Shown: positions 1 through 7,641 of the stretch, in pieces | Layout of the letters: every line of letters starts with the position of its first letter | Position numbering within the stretch: position 1 is the stretch's first letter | Assembly: GCA_029558435.1 (NCBI GenBank) | Contig: JAKQEZ010000572.1 | Location: forward strand, 1-23,796 | Length of the DNA stretch: 23,796 bases | Reading direction: 5' to 3' | DNA from: Bacteroidota bacterium | GTDB lineage: Bacteria > Bacteroidota > Bacteroidia > Flavobacteriales > Crocinitomicaceae | Translations under genes and position numbers: made by a program | The notes under the pieces: generated by a model | The model's input: the letters and a program-made list of their open reading frames with translations, nothing else | Database searches by the model: none | What the model was told of the DNA's origin: nothing

Positions 1-1561
1 AACAGGTGGTAATGGCGCAACTACTGGTGGAGATGGAAGAAATGGTGGAAGTTCAAGTAATGGTAATGCTTACGGTGGTGGAGCAGGCGGTTCAAATACC
101 ACCACTGGATATTCTGGAGGAAATGGAGGTATAAAAATTACTTCTGGAGGAAGTTGTACACCTGTAGGTTGCTCACATTTAGATGGAAATACCGCTACAA
201 ATGGTTCACCTATTTCAATTAATTCTGTGAATGGAACAAGTTTTAATATGGGGCAATACATACAAGTAAAAGGAATGGAAGCAGGTAAAAGATATACCAT
301 TCATACAACTTGTAGTGCTTATATAACTATTGGAACTTCTGGGACTCCAAAATTAGTTGCTGGTTGGTCAAGTAACAATTATGAATTTACATTACCTGCT
401 GCATCAGGAATAACTACATCAACAACTGTATATATTAATTTAAACTCTGATAATGCCTGTGGAACTACTGGAGGCCCATGCCAATTTTACATCTCTTGTA
501 TGGATTGTGATAATACTGGTAGTTGTATAAATGCCACAGAAATTGTAACATACGGCTCCTATTCAGGAACGACAGCTGATAATCCTGCACCAAACGGAAC
601 TACAGGAGGTCTTTGGCCACAAAGTTCTATGTGTGGTAGTATTTCAATTGAAAATCCAGAGTTTTACACATTTACTGCTAATGCAACTTCTATCAACTTT
701 TCTCTTTGTGGTGGTTGTAGTGGTAGCGGAGTACAATTAGCTATTTTTGAAATTCCATCAGGCTCTTCATGTGGAAGTGGATCAGTTAATTTAATTTATG
801 GTATTATTCAAGTTACTAATGGAATAAGTACATCATCGCTTTGTGGAGGTGGAAGTCTTTCAGTAACAAACAGTGGTTCATTATCATGTGTATCTACAAC
901 TGTTAGTGGGCTTGTTGTAGGAAAAAAATATTATATCATGATAGATGGTTATAAAGTTAGTGGTGTTGGACAATGTCCATTTACTTTAACATTTTCTTCA
1001 GGTATATCACCCCTCTCTGTCGAACTTCTTTCTTTCACAGGAACGCCTACAGACTTAGGAAATGAGTTGAATTGGGTGACCAATACCGAGAAAAACAACG
1101 ATTATTTTGAGGTAGAAGCAACGTTGGATGGTGTGAACTTTGAAACAGTGGGACGTGTGAAAGGCGCTGGAAATTCTACTAAAAAATTAACTTATTCATT
1201 GTTGGATAGAAAACCATTGGGCGCAACAACTTATTATCGCCTTAAACAAGTAGATTTTGACGGAACAGTAACGCACCACGATTTAATTACGGTAACACGC
1301 ACCATGAAAAATCAAATCAACTTGTTTCCAAACCCTGTAAACGATGAACTAACTGTTGATTTTAATGCCGAAATGGATGGAACTTACATTCTTTCATTTG
1401 TTGGAGTGTCTGGAAATGTGGTTGAACACCCAGTAACACTCAATAAAGGCTACAACAGATTGCATTTACCAACGAGTGAATTGGCAAAAGGATTCTATTT
1501 GCTTAAAGTGGCAGATGAAAATGGAAATACATTGAGTACCAATAAAGTGGTAAAAGAATAA
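1..1561 (+). CDS. Secreted Gly-rich surface protein with type IX secretion sorting domain (5' end missing)
   Basis: The reading frame is open from the first complete codon at base 2, so the true start lies upstream; the GTG at 227 is internal and not a credible start. The first 45 or so visible codons are dominated by Gly, Asn, Ser and Thr and end in GNGGIKIT, resembling the end of a bacterial Gly-rich (ALK/LTK-type) domain. A Cys-rich middle part follows (about 157-1010) with pairs such as CMDCD and CGGCSG, of unknown fold. From about base 1010 comes the usual Bacteroidota linker (PLSVELLSFTG, then ELNWVT, YYRLKQVDFDG), and the last 80 codons match a type A T9SS C-terminal sorting domain: LFPNPVNDELTVDF, then GFYLLKV. 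Such proteins cross the outer membrane by type IX secretion, where the tail is removed and the protein is usually anchored to the surface or released. An adhesin or gliding-related role is possible but unproven. Confidence 0.85.
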   Translation, partial: TGGNGATTGGDGRNGGSSSNGNAYGGGAGGSNTTTGYSGGNGGIKITSGGSCTPVGCSHLDGNTATNGSPISINSVNGTSFNMGQYIQVKGMEAGKRYTIHTTCSAYITIGTSGTPKLVAGWSSNNYEFTLPAASGITTSTTVYINLNSDNACGTTGGPCQFYISCMDCDNTGSCINATEIVTYGSYSGTTADNPAPNGTTGGLWPQSSMCGSISIENPEFYTFTANATSINFSLCGGCSGSGVQLAIFEIPSGSSCGSGSVNLIYGIIQVTNGISTSSLCGGGSLSVTNSGSLSCVSTTVSGLVVGKKYYIMIDGYKVSGVGQCPFTLTFSSGISPLSVELLSFTGTPTDLGNELNWVTNTEKNNDYFEVEATLDGVNFETVGRVKGAGNSTKKLTYSLLDRKPLGATTYYRLKQVDFDGTVTHHDLITVTRTMKNQINLFPNPVNDELTVDFNAEMDGTYILSFVGVSGNVVEHPVTLNKGYNRLHLPTSELAKGFYLLKVADENGNTLSTNKVVKE

Positions 1562-1580
1562 TTCTTACCAAAGAATAACA

Positions 1581-1615
1581 AAAAAACCCGTTCTGTTTGT
1601 TGGAACGGGTTTTTT
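1581..1615. terminator. Bidirectional rho-independent terminator
   Basis: A perfect 13-bp inverted repeat (arms 1581-1593 and 1603-1615, core CCCGTTC / GAACGGG) encloses a 9-nt loop and is flanked by A6 on the left and T6 on the right. It gives a U-tract in both directions, so it can end both the T9SS gene on the + strand (stop at 1561) and leuS on the - strand (stop at 1668). Confidence 0.92.
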
Positions 1616-1667
1616 GTTGGGTATTTTTGAACTAATTTGTTATTTGCTCAACCAAATTGCAACTTGC

Positions 1668-4478
1668 TTAAAGTACTACGTTTACAATTTTTCCTGGCAC
1701 TACAATCACTTTTTTAGGTGTTTTCCCCTCCAAATATTTAGCTGCTTCGGGCGAATTTATTACAATTTCTTCCACTTCTTTTGGACTAAGCGTAGCCGAT
1801 AACGCCGCTTTGAAACGCATTTTTCCGTTAAATGAAACAGGATATTCGATGGTGCTTTCTACCAAAAATTCTTCGTTAAATGTAGGGAATTGTGCTTGCG
1901 TTACCGATGTTGTTCCGTTGCCCATTTTCTCCCACAATTCTTCTGCAATATGTGGCGCATACGGTGAAACCAAAACAACCAATTGTTCTAAAATGGCTTT
2001 GTTGTTGCATTTTTGTTCGGTCAACTCGTTCACACAAATCATAAAATTAGACACAACCGTATTGAACGAAAAACGTTCTAAATCTTCACTTACCTTTTTA
2101 ATGGTTTTGTGTAAGCTTTTCAAACTTTCTTTGTTCGGTGCATCGGTAGAAAGATGTGCTAATCCATTTTCGTCTATTTGGAACAAACGCCACAATTTAC
2201 GCAAGAAATTACTCACCCCGTTGATACCTTTTGTATCCCACGGTTTTGCTTGTTCCACCGGACCTAAAAACATTTCGTAACAACGCAATGTATCGGCACC
2301 AAATTTCTCTACCAATTCATCGGGAGTTTGCACGTTGTATTTAGATTTCGACATTTTTTCAATCTCAAAACCACAAACATAACTGCCATCATCCTCTAAA
2401 ATAAATTCGGCATTGGCAAAATCAGCACGCCATTTTTTAAATCCTTCTGTGTCTAATTTATCGTTGTCAACCAAAGAAATATCAACGTGGATAGGAGTTT
2501 CATTGCCCGTCAACTTATTTTTTGAAACGTATTTCCCTTGCTCGTTGCGGTAAACAAAAGAACTTCTTCCCAAGATCATTCCTTGATTAATCATTTTTTT
2601 GAAAGGTTCATCAAATGGAATGTAGCCACAATCAAACAAAAATTTAGTCCAAAAACGCGCATACAACAAGTGTCCGGTTGCGTGCTCCGATCCGCCCATG
2701 TATAAATCTACGTTTTTCCAATAATCAACCGCTTCTTTGGAAGCAAACGCTTGGGTATTGTTTGGGTCGGTATAGCGCAAGAAATACCACGAACTTCCTG
2801 CCCATCCTGGCATGGTGTTCAACTCTAACGGAAACACAGTTTGATGGTCGATTTTGGAATTTTCTACCACTTGATTAGCAACAGTATCCCACGCCCAAAC
2901 AGTGGCATTACCCAATGGTGGTTGTCCGTCTTCGGTTGGTAAATATTTTTCTACTTCGGGCAACACAATAGGCAAATGCTCAACAGCAATGGTTTGTGGC
3001 AGTCCGTTTTTATAGTAAATTGGAAATGGTTCGCCCCAATAACGCTGACGAGAAAACACTGCATCGCGCAAACGGTAGTTGGTTTTTCCTTTTCCTATTC
3101 CTTTTTGTTCTATGGCTTCAATTGCTTTTTCGATGGCAACTTTAGCTTCCAATCCCGATAAAAAATCACTGTTGGCAATCACAGCATCTTTTTCGGTATA
3201 AGCTGCTTTTGAAATATCTTTGTCTTCAAAAATATTTTTAATTGGAATGGCAAAATGCGTTGCAAAATCCCAATCACGTTGGTCGCCACAAGGAACCGCC
3301 ATTACAGCACCTGTTCCGTAAGAAGCCAACACGTAATCGGCAATCCAAATATCTACTTCTGCACCGGTAAATGGATGTATGGCTTTTGCTCCGGTAATTT
3401 GTCCGGTTACATTTTTCACATCCGATTGACGATCGCGTTCCGATTTCAACGCTGCATTTTGTTTGTAGGCAGCAACAGCCTCTTTATTTTCATTCGTAGT
3501 GATGCTATCTACCAACGGATGTTCGGGTGCTAACACCAAAAACGAAACACCAAAAATGGTATCTGGTCGGGTGGTAAACACTTCTATTGCATTTGCGCTG
3601 TCTTTTAATTGAAATTGCACCGAAGCACCTTTTGATTTCCCAATCCAATTGCGTTGAATATCTTTGATAGAATCGGTCCATTCCAAGCCTTCCAAACCAG
3701 TCAACAGACGCTCTGCATACGCTTTGATACGCATTGACCATTGGCGCATTAATTTTTGTTCTACTGGATGTCCACCACGCTCCGAAACACCATTTACCAC
3801 CTCATCGTTGGCAAGAACGGTTCCTAAAGCCGGACACCAGTTAACCCAAGAATCTGCCAAATACGTTAAACGGTAATTTTGCAATACTGCTTCCTTCTTT
3901 TCTTCAGAATAGTTGTTCCATTCTTCGGATGAAAAAACCTCTTCTTGATCGCTTACTGCATTGATGTTAGCATTTCCGTTTTTTTCAAAGGTAGCCACCA
4001 ATTCACTGATGGGCATTGCTTTATCGGTAGTTTTATCGTACCAACTGTTGAACAATTCAATAAAAATCCACTGTGTCCACTTGTAATATTCGGGCGAAGA
4101 AGTACGCACTTCTCTACTCCAATCGTATGAAAACCCAATTTTATCCAACTGATCGCGGTAACGTGCAATGTTTTCTTTGGTGGTCAATTCAGGATGTTGC
4201 CCTGTTTGAATGGCATATTGTTCTGCCGGCAAACCAAAAGAATCGTATCCCATTGGGTGCAACACGTTGAAACCTTGCAAACGCTTGTAACGTGCATACA
4301 CATCAGAAGCTATGTAACCGAGTGGGTGACCAACGTGCAAACCAGCTCCAGAAGGATACGGGAACATGTCTAACACATAAAATTTCTGTTTGTTGGCATC
4401 TTGTTCAACTTGATACGTTTTTCTTTCTGCCCAACGGTTTCTCCACTTTTGTTCGATAGCATTATAATTGTACTCCAT
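1668..4478 (-). CDS. leuS: Leucyl-tRNA synthetase
   Basis: This cytoplasmic class Ia aminoacyl-tRNA synthetase charges tRNA-Leu with leucine using ATP and edits mischarged tRNA. The 936-residue product shows the HIGH-type motif as HVGH (48-51), a CP1 editing domain (about 280-490) with TTRPDT (302-307) and GTGAVMAVP...DQRDWDFA (388-406), the KMSKS loop (708-712), an anticodon-binding helical domain and a small C-terminal domain. It is about 75 residues longer than the E. coli enzyme; much of the excess is an insertion at about 150-205 before WVNWCPALGTVLAND. The zinc knuckle that usually follows is degenerate: the second Cys pair is replaced by SERGGH, as I recall for other Bacteroidota LeuRS. 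The start ATG at 4478 gives the expected N terminus (MEYNYNAIEQKW). It is convergent with the upstream T9SS gene. Confidence 0.98.
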   Translation of the reverse strand: MEYNYNAIEQKWRNRWAERKTYQVEQDANKQKFYVLDMFPYPSGAGLHVGHPLGYIASDVYARYKRLQGFNVLHPMGYDSFGLPAEQYAIQTGQHPELTTKENIARYRDQLDKIGFSYDWSREVRTSSPEYYKWTQWIFIELFNSWYDKTTDKAMPISELVATFEKNGNANINAVSDQEEVFSSEEWNNYSEEKKEAVLQNYRLTYLADSWVNWCPALGTVLANDEVVNGVSERGGHPVEQKLMRQWSMRIKAYAERLLTGLEGLEWTDSIKDIQRNWIGKSKGASVQFQLKDSANAIEVFTTRPDTIFGVSFLVLAPEHPLVDSITTNENKEAVAAYKQNAALKSERDRQSDVKNVTGQITGAKAIHPFTGAEVDIWIADYVLASYGTGAVMAVPCGDQRDWDFATHFAIPIKNIFEDKDISKAAYTEKDAVIANSDFLSGLEAKVAIEKAIEAIEQKGIGKGKTNYRLRDAVFSRQRYWGEPFPIYYKNGLPQTIAVEHLPIVLPEVEKYLPTEDGQPPLGNATVWAWDTVANQVVENSKIDHQTVFPLELNTMPGWAGSSWYFLRYTDPNNTQAFASKEAVDYWKNVDLYMGGSEHATGHLLYARFWTKFLFDCGYIPFDEPFKKMINQGMILGRSSFVYRNEQGKYVSKNKLTGNETPIHVDISLVDNDKLDTEGFKKWRADFANAEFILEDDGSYVCGFEIEKMSKSKYNVQTPDELVEKFGADTLRCYEMFLGPVEQAKPWDTKGINGVSNFLRKLWRLFQIDENGLAHLSTDAPNKESLKSLHKTIKKVSEDLERFSFNTVVSNFMICVNELTEQKCNNKAILEQLVVLVSPYAPHIAEELWEKMGNGTTSVTQAQFPTFNEEFLVESTIEYPVSFNGKMRFKAALSATLSPKEVEEIVINSPEAAKYLEGKTPKKVIVVPGKIVNVVL

Positions 4479-4500
4479 TACTCTTTACTTGAATTTTGTA

Positions 4501-4508
4501 CAAAGATA
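4501..4508 (-). promoter_or_regulatory. Putative leuS promoter -7 box
   Basis: On the minus strand the sequence reads TATCTTTG, a full match to the Bacteroidota -7 consensus TAnnTTTG, 22 nt before the leuS ATG. No TTG or TTTG lies at the usual 17-23 nt spacing (the nearest is 26 nt away), so the assignment rests on the -7 box alone. Confidence 0.5.
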
Positions 4509-4585
4509 GTTTTTTAGTATTGAAGTTGAATCATCAATTGTAAAGTCGATGGTTTTCTTTTTGTTTATTTCAATATAAAATAAAC

Positions 4586-5224
4586 CTACTCCCCTTCTTT
4601 TGCTTTACCACCTGTCATAATATCCACAAAATCGTCCATGGAAATGCGCTGGTAGTCGGATGGAACGCCAAACAAGTCTTTTGAAGGCTGGTTGTAACTG
4701 ATTTCTACTAAGGTATGACGGTACACGCCATCTTGTGTTACAGTATAATATTCGGTAAGCAATCCAGGATAGGTTTCAAATCCAGGCAAATATTTAGCAC
4801 TGATTTTTTTATTGTAGAAAAATTCCATTTCGTTAGTTACATCGGGATGTGTTACCAATAATTTAGCTGATTTTAAGCCGGCAATTGTTTTTTTGCCACG
4901 TCCTTTTTTAAAAGTGTATTTAGATGCTTTTGGGGTAACATCTGGAATTTGAATGGCAAAATTTCCCTTAGCAGAAGCTACCAATAAATAGGCTTTTCGC
5001 TTTGCTAGGTGTTGAATCAATATTTGATCGCCCAAAGATGCTGTTTGTGTTTCTACACGCAATAAGGTATCGTTGGTGTATATCACCATTTTTGAGGGCG
5101 GAAATAATTTGGTTAAAGCAGTATCTGCAATTTCAACCGAATACACCAATTTGCCAACAAAGGGCTTTTGGGCAATAGTTGTACAAGAGAGCAACAACAA
5201 ACAACAGGCAATAATTATTTTCAT
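4586..5224 (-). CDS. Secreted or lipid-anchored hypothetical protein (DUF4412-like)
   Basis: I do not recognise a characterised family with certainty. The 212-residue product starts with a basic-hydrophobic export signal (MKIIIACCLLLLSCTTIAQ). It could be cut by signal peptidase I after IAQ, or lipidated at Cys14 in LLSC, which is a weak lipobox. The rest looks like a beta-rich periplasmic domain: it opens with GKLVYSVEI, has repeated short hydrophobic strands, and includes a KYTFKKGRGKKTIAGLKSAKLLV stretch split by turns and the EMEFFYNKKI and LPGFETYPGLLTEYYT motifs typical of Bacteroidota DUF4412/GLPGLI-like envelope proteins. It lies between metK and leuS on the same strand but is separated from metK by a terminator, so it probably has its own promoter. 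The start ATG at 5224 gives a sensible signal peptide. Confidence 0.75.
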   Translation of the reverse strand: MKIIIACCLLLLSCTTIAQKPFVGKLVYSVEIADTALTKLFPPSKMVIYTNDTLLRVETQTASLGDQILIQHLAKRKAYLLVASAKGNFAIQIPDVTPKASKYTFKKGRGKKTIAGLKSAKLLVTHPDVTNEMEFFYNKKISAKYLPGFETYPGLLTEYYTVTQDGVYRHTLVEISYNQPSKDLFGVPSDYQRISMDDFVDIMTGGKAKEGE

Positions 5225-5277
5225 ACAACGAAAGTAAGGATAATTTTAAAACAATTTAAAACGTATAATATTGTGCC

Positions 5278-5312
5278 AAAAAAAAATCCCTCCCAAAATT
5301 CGGGAAGGATTT
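5278..5312 (-). terminator. Rho-independent terminator of metK
   Basis: Read on the minus strand, two 11-nt arms (5302-5312 and 5284-5294, one mismatched position) enclose a 7-nt loop and are followed by a run of nine T residues (5286 down to 5278). It starts about 20 nt after the metK stop codon. Confidence 0.88.
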
Positions 5313-5332
5313 CTCAAAAAAATATTTATTGA

Positions 5333-6589
5333 TTAAAGACCAAAAGCAGCTTTAATTTTATCTACATAGTCTAATTTTTCCCATGTAAACAATTCTACTT
5401 CTTTCTCAATTACTTTTCCGTCTGGTCCAACAAATGTTTTCTTAACGATTTCGTTTTTACGTCCCATGTGACCATAAGCAGCCGTTTCAGAATACATTGG
5501 GTTTCTCAATTTCAAACGTTGCTCAATAAAATAAGGGCGCATATCAAAGATTTCGCTCAATTTATTTGCAATTTCACCATCTGTCATGTTTACTTTTGCA
5601 GTTCCGTAAGTATCCACAAACAAACCACAAGGTTTTGCCACACCGATAGCATAAGAAACTTGCACCAACATTTCGTCAGCCAAACCTGCAGCAACTGCAT
5701 TTTTAGCCATGTGACGTGTAGCATAAGCTGCTGAACGGTCAACTTTTGATGGATCTTTTCCAGAGAAAGCACCACCACCGTGTGCACCTTTACCTCCGTA
5801 TGTGTCAACGATGATTTTTCTACCTGTTAAACCTGTATCTCCGTGAGGTCCACCAATTACGAAAATACCAGTTGGATTGATGTGATATGTAATGTTATCG
5901 TTGAACAACCCTTGAATTTCTGGACGTAATTTAGCTTTCACGCGTGGAATTACGATAGAAATAATGTCATTTTTAATTTTCTTCAACATTTCTTCTTCCG
6001 AACCAAAAACATCGTGTTGTGTAGAAACAACGATGGTATCAATACGTTGAGGAACATTGTCGTCAGAATATTCAATTGTTACTTGCGATTTTGCATCAGG
6101 ACGTAAGTAACCAATCAATTCTGGTTCGTTTCTTCTGATGTGCGATAATTCTTGCAAAATTTTGTGAGCAATATCCAACGCCAATGGCATGTAGTTATCT
6201 GTTTCTTTTGTAGCATATCCAAACATCATTCCTTGGTCGCCCGCACCTTGATCCTCTGGATTAGCACGTTCTACACCTTGGTTAATATCTGCTGATTGTT
6301 CGTGTATAGCAGAAAGAATACCACAAGAATTTGCATCAAACATATATTCTGAGCGCGTATAACCAATTTTTTTAATGGTTTCACGAGCAATAGATTGTAC
6401 ATCTAAATAAGTAGTTGTTTTAACTTCACCTGCCAATACAACTTGACCAGTGGTAACTAGTGTTTCACATGCCACTTTCGACGTAGGGTCAAAAGCCATG
6501 AAATTATCAATTAAAGCGTCAGATATTTGATCCGCTACTTTGTCAGGATGCCCTTCAGAAACGGATTCGGATGTAAACAAATACGACAT
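5333..6589 (-). CDS. metK: S-adenosylmethionine synthetase
   Basis: Makes S-adenosylmethionine from methionine and ATP in the cytoplasm as a homotetramer. The 418-residue protein has all family signatures: GHPDKVADQ (13-21, ATP-binding His and Lys), the [12 protein letters not shown] hexapeptide region (115-126), DTGLTGRK (251-258), and the phosphate loop [19 protein letters not shown] (271-289). Its length is slightly above that of the E. coli enzyme (about 384), mainly through an extended C-terminal half, as is usual in Bacteroidota. A promoter-like site lies 30-57 nt upstream and a strong terminator follows, so it is probably monocistronic. SAM supply is relevant to the two radical-SAM methylthiotransferases in this window, but there is no sign of co-transcription. 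Confidence 0.98.
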   Translation of the reverse strand: MSYLFTSESVSEGHPDKVADQISDALIDNFMAFDPTSKVACETLVTTGQVVLAGEVKTTTYLDVQSIARETIKKIGYTRSEYMFDANSCGILSAIHEQSADINQGVERANPEDQGAGDQGMMFGYATKETDNYMPLALDIAHKILQELSHIRRNEPELIGYLRPDAKSQVTIEYSDDNVPQRIDTIVVSTQHDVFGSEEEMLKKIKNDIISIVIPRVKAKLRPEIQGLFNDNITYHINPTGIFVIGGPHGDTGLTGRKIIVDTYGGKGAHGGGAFSGKDPSKVDRSAAYATRHMAKNAVAAGLADEMLVQVSYAIGVAKPCGLFVDTYGTAKVNMTDGEIANKLSEIFDMRPYFIEQRLKLRNPMYSETAAYGHMGRKNEIVKKTFVGPDGKVIEKEVELFTWEKLDYVDKIKAAFGL

Positions 6590-6618
6590 AATATTAAAAT
6601 TTTAAATATAATAGGGTG

Positions 6619-6646
6619 CAAAATTAGAAAAAAAACAAGATTGCAA
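6619..6646 (-). promoter_or_regulatory. Putative metK promoter
   Basis: On the minus strand TTG (6646-6644), a 17-nt spacer and TAATTTTG (6626-6619) match the Bacteroidota -33 TTG / -7 TAnnTTTG promoter. The box ends 29 nt before the metK ATG. Confidence 0.6.
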
Positions 6647-6696
6647 CCTAACATTTTTTATTTTTTAGCATTTATTCTCAATAATCTTTTTTGTGG

Positions 6697-6729
6697 TTTG
6701 ATATTTGTTTGCAAAATCGCATACATTTG
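6697..6729 (+). promoter_or_regulatory. Putative promoter of the lipoprotein gene at 6796
   Basis: TTTG (6697-6700), a 21-nt spacer and TACATTTG (6722-6729) match both elements of the Bacteroidota promoter consensus. With a start site near 6735 the leader would be about 60 nt. The site faces away from the metK promoter, so the 206-bp gap is a divergent promoter region. Confidence 0.65.
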
Positions 6730-6795
6730 TGCCGTGAATTTTAAATGAACATTACTTTAGCTAAAATTCATGCTGCTGATTTTAAATGAATTGAT

Positions 6796-7467
6796 ATGAA
6801 AAATTGGATGATTGCATGCTTTGCAATTCTTGGGTTTATGTTAACAGGTTGCATTGAAATTATTGACGACCTAAAATTAAACCTCGATGGTTCGGGAACT
6901 TTTAAATATTCGGTAAACCTTTCATCGAGTAAGGTGAAAATCAATTCTATTTTGGCACTCGACACTTTAGATGGGCAAAAAGTGCCTTCCAAAGAAGAAA
7001 TTAAAGAAAAAATCAGCAATTTTAAGTTCAACCTCAGCCAAAAGAAAGGTATTTCTAACGTAATTATTGAAGAAGATTTTACCAATTATATTTTTAAAAT
7101 CAGTTGCGATTTTGACGATTTAAGTTCACTGCAAACGGCCATCAAACGAACCATCAGCGATTTGGTTTCGCACCAAAAAAATGAATTCGACGAACATGAA
7201 TGGATTACATGGGATGGCAATACTTTGGAACGTTCTGTGCCGCAAATTGCTATGGAACAAATCAATAAATTGAAAAAAGAAGATATAGAATTATTAAAAT
7301 CAGGTTCCTACACGTGCATTTCTCGTTTTGATAAAGAAATTAAAAGTTGTGAAAATCCGGCTTCTGTAATATCTAAAAATAAAAGAGCAGCGATGTTGAG
7401 AATCAATACTTATGACTTATCGAAGAATGTCGATATGTTGCATAATAAAATTACCTTGATAGATTGA
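6796..7467 (+). CDS. Lipoprotein of unknown function
   Basis: The 223-residue product begins with a signal peptide and a clear lipobox, LTGC with the lipidated Cys at 19, so it should be anchored in the cell envelope. After it comes CIEIIDDLKLNLDGSGTF, an opening often seen in conserved Bacteroidota lipoproteins whose first beta hairpin contains NxDGSG. The rest alternates predicted strands and charged helices and has no catalytic motif I can identify. The C-terminal 24 codons (from ATG at 7393) are repeated almost in tandem downstream at 7491-7568. I think these codons are the natural end of the protein, because the SKNKRAAMLRINTYDLSKN part reads on smoothly from the rest. The start ATG at 6796 is supported by the signal peptide and by a good promoter 67 nt upstream. 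Confidence 0.8.
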   Translation: MKNWMIACFAILGFMLTGCIEIIDDLKLNLDGSGTFKYSVNLSSSKVKINSILALDTLDGQKVPSKEEIKEKISNFKFNLSQKKGISNVIIEEDFTNYIFKISCDFDDLSSLQTAIKRTISDLVSHQKNEFDEHEWITWDGNTLERSVPQIAMEQINKLKKEDIELLKSGSYTCISRFDKEIKSCENPASVISKNKRAAMLRINTYDLSKNVDMLHNKITLID

Positions 7468-7489
7468 TTCAGCTAGCTTTTTTACGTTT
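7391..7489 (+). repeat. Imperfect tandem duplication, copy 1 (3' end of lipoprotein gene)
   Basis: About 99 bp covering the last 24 codons, the stop and about 22 bp of trailer of the lipoprotein gene. It is repeated 101-102 bp downstream (7492-7591) with scattered substitutions and a 2-bp length difference in the trailer. Confidence 0.9.
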
Positions 7490-7490
7490 G

Positions 7491-7568
7491 ATGATGTTGA
7501 AAATCAATATTTTTGACTTATCGAAATATGTCGATATGATGAATAATAAAATTACCTTGAGAGATTAA
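7491..7568 (+). pseudogene. Duplicated 3' end of the lipoprotein gene (25-codon remnant)
   Basis: An ATG-started frame of 25 codons that repeats the lipoprotein C terminus. From the second ATG, 17 of 24 residues are identical (MLKINIFDLSKYVDMMNNKITLRD split: MLxIN, DLSK, VDM, NKITL shared). In the 24 aligned codons I count seven amino-acid-changing differences and one silent one, which fits relaxed selection. It could be a remnant of a tandem paralogue mostly lost by deletion, or a short slip duplication. A functional 25-residue peptide is not excluded, but no ribosome-binding site or promoter of its own is visible. Confidence 0.7.
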
Positions 7569-7591
7569 TTTCAACCAGCTCTTTTACGTTT
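7492..7591 (+). repeat. Imperfect tandem duplication, copy 2
   Basis: Second copy of the repeat at 7391-7489. The similarity continues past the stop codon (GATTAATTTCAACCAGCT against GATTGATTCAGCTAGCTT, then TTTTACGTTT), so the duplication was of DNA and not limited to coding sequence. Copy 2 contains TATCGAAATATGTCGATAT at 7519-7537, a near-palindrome. Confidence 0.85.
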
Positions 7592-7625
7592 TATTTGAAA
7601 CAATCATTTTTACGTGGCATTTTGT

Positions 7626-7633
7626 TATCTTTG
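7626..7633 (+). promoter_or_regulatory. Putative -7 box for the polyprenyl synthase gene
   Basis: TATCTTTG matches TAnnTTTG exactly and ends only 8 nt before the ATG at 7642. No TTG lies at the usual -33 spacing. If used, the transcript would have a leader of only a few nucleotides. Confidence 0.5.
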
Positions 7634-7641
7634 CACCTGCG

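Noticed and set aside
227..1561. GTG at 227 as the start of the T9SS gene
   Set aside because: The frame stays open to the window start and its upstream codons form a coherent Gly-rich domain, so this is an internal Val codon.
1810..2280. Plus-strand open frame of 156 codons opposite leuS
   Set aside because: It is antisense to a clearly conserved synthetase, has no signal peptide or domain, and its composition follows from leuS codons.
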